From: Anaerorhabdus sp964386325
Lineage (GTDB): Bacteria > Bacillota_I > Bacilli_A > Erysipelotrichales > Erysipelotrichaceae
Reading direction: 5' to 3'
DNA length: 64,000 bases
Assembly: GCA_964386325.1 (NCBI GenBank)
Contig: CAYLQY010000001.1
Coordinates: forward strand, 321,811 to 385,810
Under the pieces are notes generated by a model. The model was not told the origin of the DNA and did not search any database. It saw nothing but the letters and a program-made list of their open reading frames with translations. Every line of letters begins with the position of its first letter. The stretch's first letter is position 1. Made by a program: the position numbers and the translations under genes. Below are positions 24,584-34,025 of this stretch, one piece after another.

Positions 24584-24590
24584 CAAAAAA

Positions 24591-27257
24591 ATGGTAAAAA
24601 AAATAATTAGTCTAGTTACGCAACAAGAGAAAGTAGTAAACGAAAAATTATTAAACGTAACAAATCAAGATGTGAATACCTTATTAGAAAGTTATAAAAA
24701 CACACTAGAAGGGTATAGCAAAAAACAAGTTGAAGCTTCTAGAGAAGAATTTGGCGAAAATATACTTCAACATAAAAAGGAACAACCATGGTATAAATTA
24801 CTATTGAGTTCACTTTTAAATCCTTTTTCAATTGTATTAATTATTTTAGCAAGTATTTCTTTTTTTACAAAAGATTATGCGGCAGTTTCAATTATAATAG
24901 TCATGGTATTACTAGGAGCAATTCTTAGTTTTATGCAAGAATACAAAAGTTCAAAAGCAGTTGAAAAACTTACTGAACTTGTAGAAACAAAAATCACAGT
25001 ACAACGACTTGAAAATCATGAATCAATCAGAATAGAAATTCCAATGGATGAATTAGTTGTAGGTGATATTTTACATTTGTCTGCAGGAGATATTATTCCA
25101 GCTGATGCTAGATTAATTCAGGCTAGAGATTTCTTTGTTAGCCAATCATCACTTACAGGTGAAAGTGAACCTGTGGAAAAGTTTGGTGAAACATTGATTG
25201 AAAAACCTGCACAAGCACTTGAAGCTAATAACTTAGTCTTCATGGGGTGTAATATTATTTCGGGTTCTGCCCAAGCAATTGTTGTGGCAATAGGTAGCAA
25301 TACAATATTTGGAAACATCGCAAATCAACTTCAAGAAAAACCAGTAATTACTAGTTTTGAAAAAGGTGTTAACTCAGTTTCCTGGATTTTTATTCGATTC
25401 ATGTTGATTATGGCCCCAATCGTACTTTTGTTAAATGGTTTCACAAAAGGAAATTGGCTTGAAGCTTTCTTATTTGCGTTATCAGTGGCAGTTGGATTAA
25501 CACCAGAAATGTTACCAATGATTGTATCTGTGAATCTTGCGAAGGGTGCAATCGCAATGTCAAAGAAGAAAGTCATTGTAAAGAAACTAAATGCAATTCA
25601 AAACTTTGGTGCGATGGATGTATTATGCACCGATAAAACAGGGACAATCACACAAGATAAAGTAAGTTTGAAATACTATTTAAACATACATGGACAAGAA
25701 GATGACCGTATCTTAAGACATGGTTTTCTTAATAGTTATTATCAAACAGGGCTAAAAAATTTAATGGATATCGCAATCATCAATCATGTCCAAGATAGCG
25801 AACAACAAGATCTTTTTAATAACTATAAAAAGATCGATGAGATTCCATTTGATTTTAATCGCAGAAGAATGAGCGTTGTTGTAGAAAATACAACAAACGA
25901 ATCTGTCCAATTAATTACTAAAGGGGCAATCGAAGAAATGTTATCAATTTGTACTCATGCTGAATATGCTGAAAGCATTGAAGTACTTACTGATGAAATA
26001 CGAAAAGAAATTTTAAATCGGTGTTATGACTATAATGAACAAGGATTTAGAGTGCTAGGAATTGCCCATAAAAGTTTGCCTTCAATTAATAGTGTAATCT
26101 CTGTGGCAGATGAAGAGGGAATGGTTTTACTTGGTTACCTTGCATTCTTTGATCCACCAAAAGAAAGCACGAAAGATGCTTTAAATGCTTTGCATGAATA
26201 TGGTGTTAATGTAAAAGTACTTACAGGTGATAATGATGCCGTGACACGTTACATTTGTAATCAAGTAGGCTTAAACGGAGATAGTATTATTCTAGGTGAG
26301 ATGATAGAGACAATGAATGACGAAGAACTCAAAGAGTGTGTTGAAAAAGTTGATGTTTTCGCAAAGTTATCACCAGCACAAAAGACAAGAATTGTCGAAG
26401 CGTTAAGAAATGATGGACATACAGTAGGCTTTATGGGGGATGGTATTAATGATGCTTCTGCTATGAAAATGGCGGATGTTGGAATTTCAGTTGATTCTGC
26501 AGTTGATATTGCAAAAGAAAGTGCATCTATTATTCTCTTAGAAAAAGATTTAATGGTTTTAGAAAATGGAATTATTGAAGGCAGAAAAACATATGCAAAT
26601 ATTATGAAATACATTAAGATTACTGCTAGTTCTAATTTTGGTAATATGTTTTCAATACTTGTCGCAAGTGCATTTCTTCCATTTATGCCAATGTTACCAT
26701 TACAAATTCTAATCTTAAATTTAATCTATGATATCTCATGTACTGCAATACCATGGGATAATGTAGATGATGACTACTTGAAAAGACCAAAACAATGGAA
26801 TGCGAATAGTATATCTAAATTTATGATTTACATTGGACCTACAAGCTCCATCTTTGATATTTTGACCTATGTAATATTATTCTTTGGTGTTTGTCCATTT
26901 GTTTTTGGTGGTGCTTATCATACACTTGATCCAGCTACCCAACTTTTATTTGTTGGACTATTTCAAACAGGGTGGTTTGTCGAAAGTTTATGGACACAGA
27001 CATCAATTATTCATATGTTAAGAAGTTCTAAGATGCCTTTTAAAAATACATTTCCTTCAAAACAATTGGTTTTTGGCACAGCTTTTGGAATTCTTGTAGG
27101 AACTCTATTGCCAATGACTGCAATTGGCAAATCTCTTAATATGATGCAAGTGCCATTTTATTACTATTTTATTTTATTGGGCATTATCATTATGTATATG
27201 ATTGTTGTCACAAAGATGAAAACGGTTTATATAAAAAAGTTTAAAGAATTGTTGTAA
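24591..27257 (+). CDS. mgtA: Magnesium-translocating P-type ATPase
   Basis: An 888-residue P3B-type pump importing Mg2+. It has SLTGESEPVEK (187-197), TM4 GLTPEMLPMIV, phosphorylation site DKTGT with Asp348, MGDGINDASAMKMADVGISVD and the family-specific EKDLMVLENGIIEGRKT. An N-terminal cytoplasmic domain precedes TM1. ATG 24591 is preferred to the upstream in-frame start at 24555 because AGAGGAGGG lies 7 bases before it. Expression is expected to be controlled by the M-box. Confidence 0.95.
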   Translation: MVKKIISLVTQQEKVVNEKLLNVTNQDVNTLLESYKNTLEGYSKKQVEASREEFGENILQHKKEQPWYKLLLSSLLNPFSIVLIILASISFFTKDYAAVSIIIVMVLLGAILSFMQEYKSSKAVEKLTELVETKITVQRLENHESIRIEIPMDELVVGDILHLSAGDIIPADARLIQARDFFVSQSSLTGESEPVEKFGETLIEKPAQALEANNLVFMGCNIISGSAQAIVVAIGSNTIFGNIANQLQEKPVITSFEKGVNSVSWIFIRFMLIMAPIVLLLNGFTKGNWLEAFLFALSVAVGLTPEMLPMIVSVNLAKGAIAMSKKKVIVKKLNAIQNFGAMDVLCTDKTGTITQDKVSLKYYLNIHGQEDDRILRHGFLNSYYQTGLKNLMDIAIINHVQDSEQQDLFNNYKKIDEIPFDFNRRRMSVVVENTTNESVQLITKGAIEEMLSICTHAEYAESIEVLTDEIRKEILNRCYDYNEQGFRVLGIAHKSLPSINSVISVADEEGMVLLGYLAFFDPPKESTKDALNALHEYGVNVKVLTGDNDAVTRYICNQVGLNGDSIILGEMIETMNDEELKECVEKVDVFAKLSPAQKTRIVEALRNDGHTVGFMGDGINDASAMKMADVGISVDSAVDIAKESASIILLEKDLMVLENGIIEGRKTYANIMKYIKITASSNFGNMFSILVASAFLPFMPMLPLQILILNLIYDISCTAIPWDNVDDDYLKRPKQWNANSISKFMIYIGPTSSIFDILTYVILFFGVCPFVFGGAYHTLDPATQLLFVGLFQTGWFVESLWTQTSIIHMLRSSKMPFKNTFPSKQLVFGTAFGILVGTLLPMTAIGKSLNMMQVPFYYYFILLGIIIMYMIVVTKMKTVYIKKFKELL

Positions 27258-27288
27258 AAAAGATAAGTCCGGTATGGGCTTATCTTTT
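27258..27288. terminator. Bidirectional terminator between mgtA and the histidine kinase gene
   Basis: AAAAGATAAG (27258-27267) and CTTATCTTTT (27279-27288), extendable through AAGTCC/GGGCTT. It has A and T runs on the two sides and covers the kinase stop codon. Confidence 0.8.
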
Positions 27289-28566
27289 AAGTTTAATGGT
27301 GAATTTTGTTCCGTGATTTAGATAATCATCAACGACAATTGTACCTTGATGAAATTCAACACCATGTTTTACAATTGCCAGTCCAAGTCCAGTTCCTTCA
27401 ATTTGTGAACTATGTGACTTATCACTCCTAAAGAATCTTTCAAATATTCGTTCTTTGTCTTTCGGATTGATACCAATTCCATCATCTTTTATTGTTATCT
27501 CTACAAACTTACCGCTTTCTTTCATATCAATCCATACGTGACCATTACGGGTGTTGTACTTAATGGCATTTTGAATCAAATTATAAAATATTTCATAGAT
27601 AATTTGAGAAACAGCGTGGCCCGTGATTGAGGTTGAATTATCAACTAAAGTGATACCATTTAAATTTGCATAATCTTCTAAACTACGAAGTACATGATGT
27701 AAAATTTCTTGATAATTCACTTTTTCGTAATCAAGTTGGACAGTTCCTTCATCGAGCTTAGATAGTTTAATGATATCTTCAATTGTACGTAATAAGTGTT
27801 TTGATTCATCCACTATTTTTTGTGAGAACTCTTGTGTGTTATCACCTTGAAGATTATTTGCCATGATTTCCGCATAACCAGAAATGCTTGTGAGTGGTGT
27901 TTTTAATTCATGTGAAACATTAGCACTGAATTCTTTTCTTATCTTATTGTGATAACTTAAATTTTCTAACAAATGTTTAAGTTCTGGATAGGTGTCATTC
28001 GCAAGGGGCATATCGAGATTTAGATGATTGATAGGATCGATAATTTTTCGTGTAAGAAATCTTGCGACAATAAGACACACGATGAATACAGTTATTAATA
28101 TAAATGTAATAGGAACAAGGGATGGTATCATAATTGTTAATGCAGAATTCGCAATTGTTGATAGGCGAAGTACTGAACCATCATCTAAGCGAATGGCATA
28201 ATAATAGGTTGTTTCATTTAATGTATCAGAATAACGTGTACGCTCACCACTGCCAGTTTGTACTGCATCAATAAATTCTGGACGATCACGATGATTAATT
28301 AAGCTATTAGAATCATATTGTGAATCATAGATTACATTACCTTCTGAATTAATTAATGTAATTCGCGAATCAGAATAGAATTTTGTTTCAAGAAAAACGC
28401 TAGGGTCTTCATTATAGTAGGTTGCTAAAGCATTTGCTTCAGTTTTGAGTGTTAATCGAATATTCTTTGAAATATCGTTGTAGAAAAAGAATGCACAAAG
28501 TAGGTAGGCAATTGCAACGAAGATAATTGAAGTTATGGCGATGCTTTGGAAAATCTTCTTCTTCAT
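27280..28566 (-). CDS. phoR: Sensor histidine kinase, PhoR-like
   Basis: 428 residues. TM1 at about 8-30 and TM2 at about 145-170 bracket an extracytoplasmic sensor of the PhoR/LytS-adjacent PAS-like type. The dimerisation/phosphoacceptor motif is SHELKTPLTSISGYAEIM, followed by an HATPase_c domain with NLIQNAIKYN and a DDGIGI and GTGLGLAIVKH G-box pair. It overlaps the response regulator by 4 bases. Assignment to phosphate rests on family resemblance plus proximity to pst and its Pho-box-like site. Confidence 0.85.
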   Translation of the reverse strand: MKKKIFQSIAITSIIFVAIAYLLCAFFFYNDISKNIRLTLKTEANALATYYNEDPSVFLETKFYSDSRITLINSEGNVIYDSQYDSNSLINHRDRPEFIDAVQTGSGERTRYSDTLNETTYYYAIRLDDGSVLRLSTIANSALTIMIPSLVPITFILITVFIVCLIVARFLTRKIIDPINHLNLDMPLANDTYPELKHLLENLSYHNKIRKEFSANVSHELKTPLTSISGYAEIMANNLQGDNTQEFSQKIVDESKHLLRTIEDIIKLSKLDEGTVQLDYEKVNYQEILHHVLRSLEDYANLNGITLVDNSTSITGHAVSQIIYEIFYNLIQNAIKYNTRNGHVWIDMKESGKFVEITIKDDGIGINPKDKERIFERFFRSDKSHSSQIEGTGLGLAIVKHGVEFHQGTIVVDDYLNHGTKFTIKLKR

Positions 28567-29237
28567 TCAGGATCCACCATACGATAACCTACACCACGAA
28601 TTGTTTCAATATAATCACTTGCATGTTCTAATTTTGAACGCAAAGTACGAATATGTACATCAACAGTTCTAGTTTCACCATAATAATCATAACCCCATAT
28701 TTGTTCAAGCAATTGATCTCTTGTTAACACAATTCCTTGGTTTTCCATGAGTAATTTCAATAATTCAAATTCTTTTAATGTTAAAGTAATACGTTGGTCA
28801 CCTAGTAGTACAAAGTGACGTTGTGTATCAATCGTTAAATCTTTAAAAGTAATCGTTTTTGACGATGTTGGTTTTTCCATACGGCGTAATACTGCTTTGA
28901 TACGTGCAACCAATTCCATAATACCAAAGGGTTTTGTAATGTAATCATCGGCACCTAAATCTAAGCCTTGTACTTTATCATATTCACTATTCTTTGCAGT
29001 TAATAAAATAACTGGAATATTTTTAGTAGTGATTGATGATTTAAGTTGTTTAAGAATTGAAAGTCCACTTTCACCAGGTAACATGACGTCTAAAAGAATT
29101 AATTCTGGTTTTTCTTCAGAAAGGACAGGGTAAAAGCTTTTTGCCTCACTAAATCCTTTTGCTTGAAAACCAGTAGAATTTAATGTATATACAATCAATT
29201 CTTGAATATTTTGTTCATCTTCAATAACATAAATCAT
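28563..29237 (-). CDS. phoP: OmpR-family response regulator, PhoP/PhoB-like
   Basis: 224 residues: receiver domain with the phosphorylated Asp in ELILLDVMLPGESG, conserved Lys in DDYITKPFG, then a winged helix (TLTLKEFELLKLLMENQG, RTVDVHIRTLRSKLE, IRGVGYRM). GTG 29246 is in frame, but ATG 29237 is chosen because GAGGTGGAG precedes it. It is probably phosphorylated by the kinase encoded next and binds the repeats before pstS. Confidence 0.88.
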   Translation of the reverse strand: MIYVIEDEQNIQELIVYTLNSTGFQAKGFSEAKSFYPVLSEEKPELILLDVMLPGESGLSILKQLKSSITTKNIPVILLTAKNSEYDKVQGLDLGADDYITKPFGIMELVARIKAVLRRMEKPTSSKTITFKDLTIDTQRHFVLLGDQRITLTLKEFELLKLLMENQGIVLTRDQLLEQIWGYDYYGETRTVDVHIRTLRSKLEHASDYIETIRGVGYRMVDPE

Positions 29238-29255
29238 ACTCTCCACCTCACCATA

Positions 29256-29284
29256 AGTTTACGTGTTTTAACAAATAACTGCAA
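29256..29284 (-). promoter_or_regulatory. Candidate promoter of the phoP-phoR pair
   Basis: On the minus strand TTGCAG (29284-29279), 17-base spacer, TAAACT (29261-29256). Confidence 0.45.
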
Positions 29285-29336
29285 TGTTATTGGTGTTATT
29301 TTACCCAAAATTAACATTCGTCAAATTTCATAGAAG

Positions 29337-29345
29337 TGGTATAAT
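29337..29345 (+). promoter_or_regulatory. Extended -10 promoter
   Basis: TGG followed by TATAAT (29340-29345), 16 bases before the start of the zinc-ribbon protein gene. Confidence 0.5.
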
Positions 29346-29361
29346 AGTAACTGGTGATAAG

Positions 29362-29766
29362 ATGAATAAATTTAAAGCAGCATTTTTAAGATTTATGAGT
29401 GGACGATATGGAAATGATAGCCTAAATAATATGTTATTTGGAATATCAATTGGTATATATTTAATTAATGCGTTCTTTGTAAGAAATTTCTTTGTGGGAT
29501 TTGTTTCACAACTATTGTTGTTGGTTGTGTTATTTAGAATGTTTTCAAGAAATTGGTACAAACGACAAGCAGAGAATAATAAATATATGGCTCTATCACG
29601 TCCCATACGATTAAGGGTATCTTGTTTTGTTAAACAATTGAAAGATAAAGATCGTCGATACTTTCTTTGCCCTAATTGTCAACAAATCGTACGCGTTCCA
29701 CGAGGGCATGGGAAAGTTGAAATCAATTGTCCCAAATGTCATCATAGTTTTGAAAGAAAAACATAG
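29362..29766 (+). CDS. Membrane protein with C-terminal zinc ribbon
   Basis: 134 residues. Two close hydrophobic segments lie at about 25-60, then a basic region and a C-terminal zinc ribbon CPNCQQIVRVPRGHGKVEINCPKC (four Cys as two CxxC knuckles). Proteins of this layout are widespread in Firmicutes without an assigned function. ATG 29362 is chosen over an upstream ATG at 29284 because the promoter lies between them; the ribosome site GGTGA is modest. Confidence 0.7.
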   Translation: MNKFKAAFLRFMSGRYGNDSLNNMLFGISIGIYLINAFFVRNFFVGFVSQLLLLVVLFRMFSRNWYKRQAENNKYMALSRPIRLRVSCFVKQLKDKDRRYFLCPNCQQIVRVPRGHGKVEINCPKCHHSFERKT

Positions 29767-29803
29767 TTAACAAGTTTCTTTTATCTATAAATGCTTAACT
29801 TAA

Positions 29804-29835
29804 AACTCCTTCAATTGATGAAAGGAGTTTTTTTT
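29804..29835 (+). terminator. Terminator after the zinc-ribbon gene
   Basis: AACTCCTT (29804-29811) pairs with AAGGAGTT (29822-29829), then a run of T. Confidence 0.78.
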
Positions 29836-29864
29836 ACATATAAAAAAGAATAAGGTTATTCGCC

Positions 29865-30290
29865 TTATTCTATAGTAATTTGCTTTTTGTTTTCGATTTG
29901 TTTGGAAGTCATGTTAGGGATAATAATTCTTAATTCGCCATTTTCAAATTTGGCTTTGATGTCTTCTTCGTGAATGTTTTCACCGATATAATAGCTTCTT
30001 GAACAGTTTCCAGAGAACCTTTCTTGACGTACGATATGTCCATCTTCATCTTTCTCTTCATTGGAGTTTTCTTTGTTGGCACTAATTGTTAGTGTTCCAT
30101 TATTGAGTTCAATGGAAATATCTTCTTTCTTGAAACCTGGTAATTCAATGTCAAACAAGTAATTACCATCTTTCTCTGTGATGTCTGTTTTCATCATGTT
30201 GTAGCTATTACCCAGTGTTTTAAATGGATCCTTAAACATGTCATCAAACATCTCGTCAAACAAACTCAAGCTTCTAGGATAGTATTTCAT
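29865..30290 (-). CDS. Small heat-shock protein Hsp20 (alpha-crystallin family)
   Basis: A 141-residue ATP-independent holdase chaperone. The N-terminal part is rich in Phe/Asp (SLFDEMFDDMFKDPFKTLG), followed by the alpha-crystallin domain (YLFDIELPGFKKEDISIELNNGTLTI) with the conserved C-terminal GELRIIIPN (normally GxLxxxxPK). A CIRCE operator lies at its promoter, so HrcA should repress it at normal temperature. Confidence 0.92.
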   Translation of the reverse strand: MKYYPRSLSLFDEMFDDMFKDPFKTLGNSYNMMKTDITEKDGNYLFDIELPGFKKEDISIELNNGTLTISANKENSNEEKDEDGHIVRQERFSGNCSRSYYIGENIHEEDIKAKFENGELRIIIPNMTSKQIENKKQITIE

Positions 30291-30348
30291 AATATCGCCT
30301 CTTTCCTTTCATGAAATATCTAGAAGAAGTTTCCTCAACTTCAAGTAT

Positions 30349-30376
30349 AGTATAGCACTTTTATTAGCACTGTCAA
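30349..30376 (-). promoter_or_regulatory. hsp20 promoter
   Basis: Minus strand TTGACA (30376-30371), 16-base spacer, TATACT (30354-30349). A second TATACT follows immediately (30349-30344). The CIRCE element covers the -35. Confidence 0.65.
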
Positions 30377-30390
30377 GTATAGAGTGCTAA
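30364..30390. promoter_or_regulatory. CIRCE element (HrcA operator)
   Basis: TTAGCACTG (30364-30372), 9-base spacer, GAGTGCTAA (30382-30390): the CIRCE consensus with a single mismatch (final C to G in the left arm). Confidence 0.88.
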
Positions 30391-30465
30391 TATTTTAGAA
30401 ATTAGTTAATTACTAATTATTTTAGATCCCAGAAACGGTTTATAAGTGAGTTAGGAGGAAATAAT

Positions 30466-30684
30466 ATGAAAAACTTAATCTCGATATTGGCTATTTCTGC
30501 TTTAATGTTTACAGCACCATCAATAGGTGCATTTGCCTATCAAGATGATAATATTTGTACGAATAAGGATGAATGTCTACATGAAAATTGTTCGATGTAG
30601 TATGTTGATAAAGAAACATTTGATGAATTAGTAAAGATTCAAGGAAAATGTAAAGGTAATGGAGATATGAAGGGATGTAAATAG
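30466..30684 (+). pseudogene. Small secreted Cys-rich peptide gene with an in-frame amber codon
   Basis: ATG 30466 follows TTAGGAGGAA, a strong ribosome site. The product begins with a clear signal peptide (MKNLISILAISALMF... with probable cleavage after GAFA), then DDNICTNKDECLHENCSM and a TAG at 30598-30600. The same frame stays open after the TAG for 27 codons (YVDKETFDELVKIQGKCKG...MKGCK) to a second TAG at 30682. Cys residues occur on both sides, so the intact gene probably encoded about 72 residues. It is either an interrupted gene or a 44-residue product; readthrough cannot be judged from sequence. Family unknown. Confidence 0.5.
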
Positions 30685-30740
30685 CATCTCTTTTACTCAT
30701 ATGAAGAGTTATGTTAAAATTTAGATAATGGAGATAGATT

Positions 30741-31547
30741 ATGAAACGATTAATACAATTGATACTTTGCATTGGACTTGTGTTTGGTTTAGTAGGGTGT
30801 CGTGAAAAGAAACTCACTAACAAGGAAGTTACAAAATTATTTTATGAATCTATGATTAATTTACTTGAAGATGTAAACTTTACAGTAGATGGATTCGCTA
30901 AGATAACAATGGGTGATGAGCAAACAGAAATTACTGTTTCATTTGATGTGGTTGCTTTAATTGATGGAAGTGATTTGAATAATGGCAAGATGGATTGCAA
31001 TGTATCCGCAAAAATGTTTGGACAAGTTACGGATATGAGTTTCTATTTCTTTGATGATTATTTATATAACGATTTAATGGGGATAAAAACAAAGACCCTT
31101 GTAAGTGAAGAGGATAATCTGTTTTTACAACTTGCGAATATAACAAATATTGCTGATTTTGGTGTACTTCTCGAACAGTTAGATCAAGCCCCAAAACTTG
31201 ATTTTATCTTTACGGAAACAGAGGATGCAGTTGAAATTGAATTTGATAATAATTCTGAATTGTTTGATAGTTTTTTAGAGGGTTTCAATGGTGCTAGTGG
31301 AATTTTTAATGCAATTGGTTCAGATGATGTTAGATTTATTTGTACAATTGGAAAAGATAAACAACTTAAAAATATAACTGTTCTTATCAATACTATGATT
31401 GAAGAAGGGGTTATCTCTACGAATACCGGAATGGAATATAATTTTAACTTTACAAATTATGGCGAAACAGAAGTAAAAAAACCACGAGATTTGGATCAGT
31501 ATGAAAATGATAATGCTCAAGATAATGAAATATTTGTAGCTCGATAA
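30741..31547 (+). CDS. Uncharacterised lipoprotein
   Basis: 268 residues with a lipoprotein signal peptide (lipobox LVGC, Cys20). The mature part is acidic and beta-rich by pattern, with a repeated FDVVALIDG / MDCNVSAKMFG / MSFYFFDDYLYND layout resembling outer-surface LolA/LppX-like or DUF6612-type lipoproteins. This likeness is weak and function is unknown. Start ATG 30741 has GGAGAT upstream. It is a single-gene unit ending at a terminator. Confidence 0.75.
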   Translation: MKRLIQLILCIGLVFGLVGCREKKLTNKEVTKLFYESMINLLEDVNFTVDGFAKITMGDEQTEITVSFDVVALIDGSDLNNGKMDCNVSAKMFGQVTDMSFYFFDDYLYNDLMGIKTKTLVSEEDNLFLQLANITNIADFGVLLEQLDQAPKLDFIFTETEDAVEIEFDNNSELFDSFLEGFNGASGIFNAIGSDDVRFICTIGKDKQLKNITVLINTMIEEGVISTNTGMEYNFNFTNYGETEVKKPRDLDQYENDNAQDNEIFVAR

Positions 31548-31554
31548 ATTAGAA

Positions 31555-31584
31555 AACACATGGATTTTAGTCCATGTGTTTTTT
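31555..31584. terminator. Bidirectional terminator between the lipoprotein gene and asnA
   Basis: AACACATGGA (31555-31564) and TCCATGTGTT (31571-31580) with T run after and A run before. Confidence 0.82.
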
Positions 31585-31585
31585 A

Positions 31586-32593
31586 CTAAAGGATATGAAT
31601 TTTATGTGCTAAGCATGCATCAATCATTTCTTGAGGCCATATACTTGCTTGAACTTCACCAACATGAGCTTTGTTCAATAACAACATGCATAGTCTTGAT
31701 TGACCAATTCCACCACCAATGGTGTAAGGTAATTCTTTGTTCACAATCATTTTGTGGTAAGGAAGTGATAATCTTTCAAGACAGTTCGCTTTTTCACATT
31801 GTGTTTGAATAGATTCTTCATCAACACGAATACCCATACTTGAAATTTCTAAGCCACATTGCAAGGTTTCATGCCAAAAGAAGATATCACCATTTAAATT
31901 CCAATCATCATAATCGGGTGCACGTCCATCATGTGGAGTACCGCTGTTAAGTTTTTCGCCAATTTTCATGATGAAGACACAACCAAGTTCTTTTGATATT
32001 GCATCCTCACGTTCTTTAGGCGTTAAGGTAGGATATTTATCTTCGAGTTCTTGCGTTGTAATAAAATGAATTTTATCAGGTAAATGATTGACAGCTTGAG
32101 GGTATTTATACCAAACTTCATGTTCCATATGTTTGATAACTTTGAAGATATCTTCAACTGTTTGGCGAAGTACTTCTTCAGTACGTTCTTCTTTTGTGAT
32201 GATTTTTTCCCAATCCCATTGATCTACATAACAAGAATGTGTATTATCTACTTCTTCATCACGACGGATAGCATTCATATTTGTGTATAAGCCTTCATGT
32301 ACTTCAAAGTCATATTTTTTAAGAGCTAGACGTTTCCATTTCGCAAGAGATTGAACAACTTCAATTTCGTCATTGGGTAATTCTTTCATATCAAAACTTA
32401 CAGGACGTTCAATTCCATTTAGATTATCATTTAATCCAGAACTCTTTTCTACAAAAAGGGGTGCTGAAATACGTGATAAACCAAGAACTTTACCTAGTTC
32501 TTTTTGGAATGTATCACGGATATATTTAATGGCATCTTGTGTTTCTCTTACTGTAAGTATTGGATCATAATTTTCAGGTAATATTAATTTCAT
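31586..32593 (-). CDS. asnA: Aspartate-ammonia ligase (asparagine synthetase A)
   Basis: A 335-residue class II synthetase-like enzyme forming asparagine from aspartate, ammonia and ATP. Diagnostic stretches are the N-terminal QDAIKYIRDTFQKELGKVL, ISAPLFV, WDWEKII and the C-terminal GGGIGQSRLCMLLL. It is transcribed alone; the terminator at its 3' end is shared with the convergent lipoprotein gene. Confidence 0.95.
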   Translation of the reverse strand: MKLILPENYDPILTVRETQDAIKYIRDTFQKELGKVLGLSRISAPLFVEKSSGLNDNLNGIERPVSFDMKELPNDEIEVVQSLAKWKRLALKKYDFEVHEGLYTNMNAIRRDEEVDNTHSCYVDQWDWEKIITKEERTEEVLRQTVEDIFKVIKHMEHEVWYKYPQAVNHLPDKIHFITTQELEDKYPTLTPKEREDAISKELGCVFIMKIGEKLNSGTPHDGRAPDYDDWNLNGDIFFWHETLQCGLEISSMGIRVDEESIQTQCEKANCLERLSLPYHKMIVNKELPYTIGGGIGQSRLCMLLLNKAHVGEVQASIWPQEMIDACLAHKIHIL

Positions 32594-32714
32594 AAGTATT
32601 CCTCACATTTGTGTTTTATTATAGACTATTTTGAAAGACAGTTGAAGAAAAATATGCGCAACTCTCCAAATATAGTATTGTTTATGTTACAATATGACCG
32701 GAAAGTTGGTAGTT

Positions 32715-34025
32715 ATGAAAATAGGAATTATATCGTTAGGATGTTGTAAAAACTTGGTTGACACTGAAAACTTGATTGGTTTACTTCAACAGTCTAATCA
32801 AGAAATTACATACAATTTAAAAGAAGCAGAAGCAATTATCGTCAATACATGTGGATTTATTGATCCTGCCAAGGAAGAAGGAATTAATACAATCCTTGAG
32901 ATGGCAGAATATAAAACTGGAAATTGTAAAAAGTTAATTGTGATGGGATGTCTTGCGGAAAGATATCGTGATGATTTGATGAAAGAGTTACCAGAAGTTG
33001 ATTGTTTTATCACATTGAAGGAATATCAACAACTAGGAACAATACTTACAAGTGTATTAGGAGAGAAAATTGCGAATGATTATGGTAAATGCCCACAAGT
33101 GCTTACTGGTAAGCCTTGGATGGCATATTTGAAAATTGCTGATGGGTGTGATAATCGTTGTTCATACTGTGCAATACCATTGATTCGTGGGGGCTATCGT
33201 AGTTTTGATTTTGAAGTATTAGTCAATCAAGCAAAAGAACTTGCATCTCGTGGTGTTAAGGAATTAAATTTAATTGCCCAAGATACAACACGTTATGGAC
33301 TAGATAACTATGGTAAGCGTCGCTTATTAGATTTACTTGAAGCCTGTAATGAAATTGAAGGTTTACATTGGATTCGTGTACTTTATATGTATCCCGATGA
33401 GATTGATGATGAATTAATCGAAGGAATGGCAAAATTAGATAAAGTATTACCTTACTTTGATATTCCTGTACAACATGGATCAGATCGTATGCTTCAACTC
33501 ATGAATCGTAGAGGTAGTGCGGAAAGTATTGTAAAACTTGCGAATAAAATTAAAGAAACATTTAAACTCCCAGTGTTACGTACGACCATGATTGTTGGTT
33601 TCCCATCTGAAACTGAAGAAGATGTAAAACTAAATCTTGAGTTTATGAAAGATATCAAATGGGATCGTTTAGGCGGATTTACCTACTCTAAAGAGGAAGA
33701 TACTTCTTCTTATGATATGGATGATGATGTTCCGCAAAATGTTAAAGAAGAACGTTATGAAGCAATGATGAAGCTTCAAGAAGCAATTGTTGAAAGTAAG
33801 AATCAAAATTTGATTGGACAAACACTTGAAGTACTTGTAGAAAAACAAGATGGGCTTACAGGATTCTATCGTGGACGCAGTGTCTTCAGTGCTCCTGATG
33901 GTATTGATGGAGAAGTAATATTTAAGAGTGATGAACCAATAAAATTTGGAACTTTTGTGCCAGTAACGATTAATCGTATTAAAACACATGATTTCTATGG
34001 AAAAGTAGAAAAAGAGAAGGTGTAA
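32715..34025 (+). CDS. rimO: Ribosomal protein S12 methylthiotransferase RimO
   Basis: A 436-residue radical-SAM enzyme adding a methylthio group to an Asp of ribosomal protein S12. The N-terminal UPF0004 domain starts KIGIISLGCCKNLVDTENLIG; the usual CP is CC here. The radical-SAM cluster is CDNRCSYCAIPLIRGGYRS, and a TRAM domain (GQTLEVLVEKQDG) closes the protein. ATG 32715 gives the standard family start. An extended -10 (TGT then TACAAT, 32688-32693) lies just upstream. Confidence 0.94.
   Translation: MKIGIISLGCCKNLVDTENLIGLLQQSNQEITYNLKEAEAIIVNTCGFIDPAKEEGINTILEMAEYKTGNCKKLIVMGCLAERYRDDLMKELPEVDCFITLKEYQQLGTILTSVLGEKIANDYGKCPQVLTGKPWMAYLKIADGCDNRCSYCAIPLIRGGYRSFDFEVLVNQAKELASRGVKELNLIAQDTTRYGLDNYGKRRLLDLLEACNEIEGLHWIRVLYMYPDEIDDELIEGMAKLDKVLPYFDIPVQHGSDRMLQLMNRRGSAESIVKLANKIKETFKLPVLRTTMIVGFPSETEEDVKLNLEFMKDIKWDRLGGFTYSKEEDTSSYDMDDDVPQNVKEERYEAMMKLQEAIVESKNQNLIGQTLEVLVEKQDGLTGFYRGRSVFSAPDGIDGEVIFKSDEPIKFGTFVPVTINRIKTHDFYGKVEKEKV

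Noticed and set aside
30400..30420. AATTAGT/ACTAATT inverted repeat as a terminator or operator
   Set aside because: Very AT-rich short stem without a clear T tail; indistinguishable from background here.
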